Shown piece by piece: positions 45,113 through 46,977 of a DNA stretch of 46,977 nucleotides (position 1 is the first letter of the stretch; the number at the start of each line of letters is the position of its first letter). The notes below the pieces were generated by a model. The model was given only the letters and a program-made list of their open reading frames with translations, did no database searches and was not told where the DNA came from. The position numbers and the translations under genes were made by a program. The stretch covers positions 1-46,977 of the forward strand of contig JAJZBU010000020.1 in NCBI GenBank assembly GCA_021851865.1, given 5' to 3'. This DNA comes from Pseudomonadota bacterium. Its GTDB lineage: Bacteria > Pseudomonadota > Gammaproteobacteria > Pseudomonadales > Moraxellaceae.

Positions 45113-45158
45113 CGGGGGGCCTCCCCGATGCAGACCTGGGCCCGCCAGCGGGCCCAGT
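45113..45158 (+). terminator. Two consecutive GC hairpins before tal
   Basis: CGGGG/CCCCG (45113-45117 with 45124-45128) and a perfect 9-bp stem CTGGGCCCG/CGGGCCCAG (45137-45145 with 45150-45158, loop CCAG). Neither is followed by a T-run. They may end the upstream transcript or lie in the leader of tal, whose ATG is 28 bases further on. Confidence 0.4.
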
Positions 45159-45185
45159 GACAGGACCGTCACACGCAGGGAACAC

Positions 45186-46148
45186 ATGAATCAACTCGAA
45201 CAGTTACGCCAATACAGCAGTGTCGTCATCGACACGGGCGACATCGACAGTGTCGCTCAATGGCATCCCGAAGATGCCACCACCAACCCCTCACTCGTCC
45301 TCAAAGCACTGCAAGGCTCGCGCTATGACGCACTCATCCGCGATCTTGGCAGCGAGCTCGATATGCGCAACCGCCATGGTGACCGCGCGTTGATGGATGA
45401 GGCCCTCGACCGCCTCAGCGTCAGGCTCGGCTGCGACATCCTCACCCATATTCCGGGGCGCGTTTCGACCGAGATCGATGCCCGCCTCTCCTTCGATACC
45501 GCCGCCAGCGTACAGCGGGCACGCCGCCTGATCCGCCTTTATCAGGAGCGCGGCGTCGGACGTGAACGTGTTCTGATCAAGATCGCCGCCACCTGGGAAG
45601 GACTGCAGGCGGCGCGTCTGCTCGAGCAAGAAGGCATCGCCTGCAACTTGACCCTTCTTTTTCATCTAGCGCAGGCACAGGCGGCGGCAGAAGCCGGCGT
45701 CACCCTCATCTCGCCTTTTGTCGGGCGTATCCTCGACTGGCATCGCGCACGCTCGAGCATGCCGAACTATCACGGCGAAATGGACCCTGGCGTGATGTCG
45801 GTCCGTGCCATCTATCAGATGTATAAATCACAGGGCTATACCACCTTGATCATGGCGGCGAGCTTCCGGCATCTCGATGAGATCCGCGCTCTGGCCGGCT
45901 GCGACAAGCTGACCATCGCGCCTTCCTGGCTCGAGCAACTGAGCCAGGACTCATCCCCCTTGCTGCGTGCGCTACCCGCCGAGATCGCCGCGCAAGAGCG
46001 GCCTCCCGCCCTCAGTGAAGCGCGCTTTCGCTGGCTCATGAACGAAGACGCCATGGCCGAGGAGAAACTGGCCGAGGGGATACGTCTCTTCGCTCATGAC
46101 ACGCGTCAGCTCGAGGAGACGCTGATACAACGCTGGACCGCGGCATGA
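45186..46148 (+). CDS. tal: Transaldolase
   Basis: A 320-residue TalB-type transaldolase of the non-oxidative pentose phosphate pathway. The Schiff-base Lys132 lies in VLIKIAATWEG. Asp16 (VVIDTGDI) and Glu96 (VSTEIDARLSFD) match the catalytic acid residues, and DATTNPSLVLKA is the family signature. AGGGA precedes the ATG. The stop overlaps the next gene's start by 4 bases (ATGA). Confidence 0.97.
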   Translation: MNQLEQLRQYSSVVIDTGDIDSVAQWHPEDATTNPSLVLKALQGSRYDALIRDLGSELDMRNRHGDRALMDEALDRLSVRLGCDILTHIPGRVSTEIDARLSFDTAASVQRARRLIRLYQERGVGRERVLIKIAATWEGLQAARLLEQEGIACNLTLLFHLAQAQAAAEAGVTLISPFVGRILDWHRARSSMPNYHGEMDPGVMSVRAIYQMYKSQGYTTLIMAASFRHLDEIRALAGCDKLTIAPSWLEQLSQDSSPLLRALPAEIAAQERPPALSEARFRWLMNEDAMAEEKLAEGIRLFAHDTRQLEETLIQRWTAA

Positions 46149-46690
46149 AGCGGGGGCGCGGCTGGCCCGTCCTCCTGCTCATCAGCCTGAGTTGGCCTTC
46201 GGCGCATGCCGAGGATTTTCTCGTCAGCTTGCGTCCGCAGGGTGACCACAACGACGTCTATAGCACACGCAGCCTCGACTCCGGCACCAGCGTTCTGCGT
46301 CTACAGCCGGGAACGAGCGCCGAGATCGACTGGGAGCAAGATCACTGGGTCACCAGTGCGGCCTTCTCCGGCAGCTTAGGACAAGGGGTGCAGATGAGCC
46401 CTGATCCGCGCGTTCAGCGCTGGCAGATCGAAGCACACTGCCACGGCCAGCGCGTCCATCTGCGCTTGCGGATGATGACGCCCTCGCCATCCAGCGAGAC
46501 GCAACGCGAGCGCACACTCATCACAGAGGTCAACCTGCGTCCCGGTCACTGGGTCGATATCCTCTCCGATGAACCACAGCGACACGACAACATCGTCTAT
46601 AGCACACAGACCCTGCGCGCCCCCAGTTTGCAGGTCCGCGTCGATGGCGTCGATGGCGCGCGCGTCTGCAGCGGTCGCCATCAAGACTGA
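46145..46690 (+). CDS. Exported protein, possibly secretin-domain-like
   Basis: A 181-residue protein with a signal peptide cut after SAHA (residue 22). The mature part is beta-rich. A motif recurs at both ends: VYSTRSLDSGTSVLRLQPG (from residue 38) and VYSTQTLRAPSLQVRV (from 151). The pattern of a (Y)STRS segment, a V-x-L-x-P/E-G-x-x-A step and a late G-x-W segment recalls small secretin-like periplasmic proteins of Pseudomonas and Xanthomonas, but this is a weak resemblance. It starts within the tal stop codon, so it is translated with tal, an odd pairing for an exported protein. Confidence 0.7.
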   Translation: MKRGRGWPVLLLISLSWPSAHAEDFLVSLRPQGDHNDVYSTRSLDSGTSVLRLQPGTSAEIDWEQDHWVTSAAFSGSLGQGVQMSPDPRVQRWQIEAHCHGQRVHLRLRMMTPSPSSETQRERTLITEVNLRPGHWVDILSDEPQRHDNIVYSTQTLRAPSLQVRVDGVDGARVCSGRHQD

Positions 46691-46857
46691 TACAGGCCAA
46701 GCGCATTCAGGATGGCTCAGCCGCAGGTCACCAAACGCTGCCCACTGCTCAAGCGCAGCACTGCGCGCCACAATTGCGCCAACAAACTTCGAACGGCGGA
46801 AGCACGGCCATGTCGCCCCCTTCAGACTTACTGAACAGCAACTGCATAGGGCACGCA

Positions 46858-46896
46858 AAGAAGAACGCCCCGAGAGATGATCTCGAGGCGTTCTGG
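46858..46896 (-). terminator. Terminator of the rRNA operon
   Basis: On the minus strand, just past the 5S gene, AGAACGCC pairs with GGCGTTCT (46862-46869 with 46887-46894). After one mismatch, CGAGA pairs with TCTCG (46871-46875 with 46881-46885), around a 5-base loop. On the minus strand the stem is followed by TTCTTT. The 46691-46857 stretch between this and the last coding gene holds nothing I recognise. Confidence 0.85.
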
Positions 46897-46902
46897 GATA
46901 AA

Positions 46903-46977
46903 ACTTGGCGATGACCTACTCTCGCATGGCTGAAGGCCACACTACCATCGGCGCGACGCGGTTTCACTACTGAGTTC
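46903..46977 (-). rRNA. rrf: 5S ribosomal RNA, 3' part
   Basis: The reverse complement begins GAACTCAGTAGTGAAAC and contains GCGCCGATGGTAGTGTGG and CATGCGAGAGTAGGTCATCG, the conserved 3' two thirds of bacterial 5S rRNA (loops A-D-E). The 5' third lies beyond the right edge. It should be the last gene of an rRNA operon transcribed leftwards. The exact 3' end (46901-46904) is estimated. Confidence 0.93.

Noticed and set aside
46691-46857. Possible small gene or tRNA before the rRNA terminator
   Set aside because: No open frame with a ribosome site and no cloverleaf that I could find.

Overview
This is a GC-rich, densely packed bacterial chromosome segment, almost certainly from a gammaproteobacterium. 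Three things point to Pseudomonadales, with Moraxellaceae-like a reasonable guess only: the order pilB-pilC-pilD-coaE-yacG, the block rpsT / murJ-ribF-ileS-lspA-fkpB-ispH, and a long-form (482-residue) glyceraldehyde-3-phosphate dehydrogenase together with an olsB-olsA ornithine-lipid pair. Genes commonly overlap by 1-16 bases and several convergent pairs overlap tail to tail. I see no insertion sequence, CRISPR array, prophage or tRNA.

Bases 1-8668 hold a glycan-building cluster. It contains a membrane protein of the bacterial TMTC-like (GT-C plus TPR) type that is cut by the window start, a polyprenyl-phosphate glycosyltransferase (GT2), two GT4 glycosyltransferases, a glutamine-dependent asparagine-synthase-like amidotransferase, a TylF-type methyltransferase, and a convergent MurJ/Wzx-type flippase. 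It abuts the type IV pilus assembly genes pilB, pilC and pilD, which run into coaE and yacG (8861-13450).

Bases 13405-16151 (minus strand) hold a membrane protein and a TctD/TctE-like two-component system. Bases 16388-18521 are a compact three-gene secretory operon: a coiled-coil membrane protein, a DUF2844 protein and a DUF3443 lipoprotein. The DUF3443 protein carries a full set of pepsin-like motifs, which I consider the most interesting protein-level observation. The long-form gap gene and yaaA follow on the minus strand. Next comes a translationally coupled plus-strand trio: a crotonase without its usual catalytic acids, an RlmN/Cfr-family radical SAM enzyme, and a metallo-beta-lactamase-fold hydrolase. 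An NHL-repeat lipoprotein, a GIY-YIG protein and gmhA follow.

Bases 25635-33400 are core genes: ispH, fkpB, lspA, ileS, ribF and murJ on the minus strand, with divergent rpsT. Back-to-back promoters and UUG starts can be read for murJ and rpsT. Bases 33454-40708 (minus) hold olsA, olsB, phosphoenolpyruvate carboxylase and a 7TM hybrid histidine kinase with one degenerate receiver. Divergent from the kinase is a membrane protein with a degenerate GGDEF domain.

The remainder (41913-46977) holds an AT-rich promoter zone with a structured leader, an Ala/Pro-rich lipoprotein, a YchJ-like SEC-C protein, a thiolase, an unknown exported protein, transaldolase, a second exported protein, and the 3' part of a 5S rRNA gene on the minus strand with its terminator.
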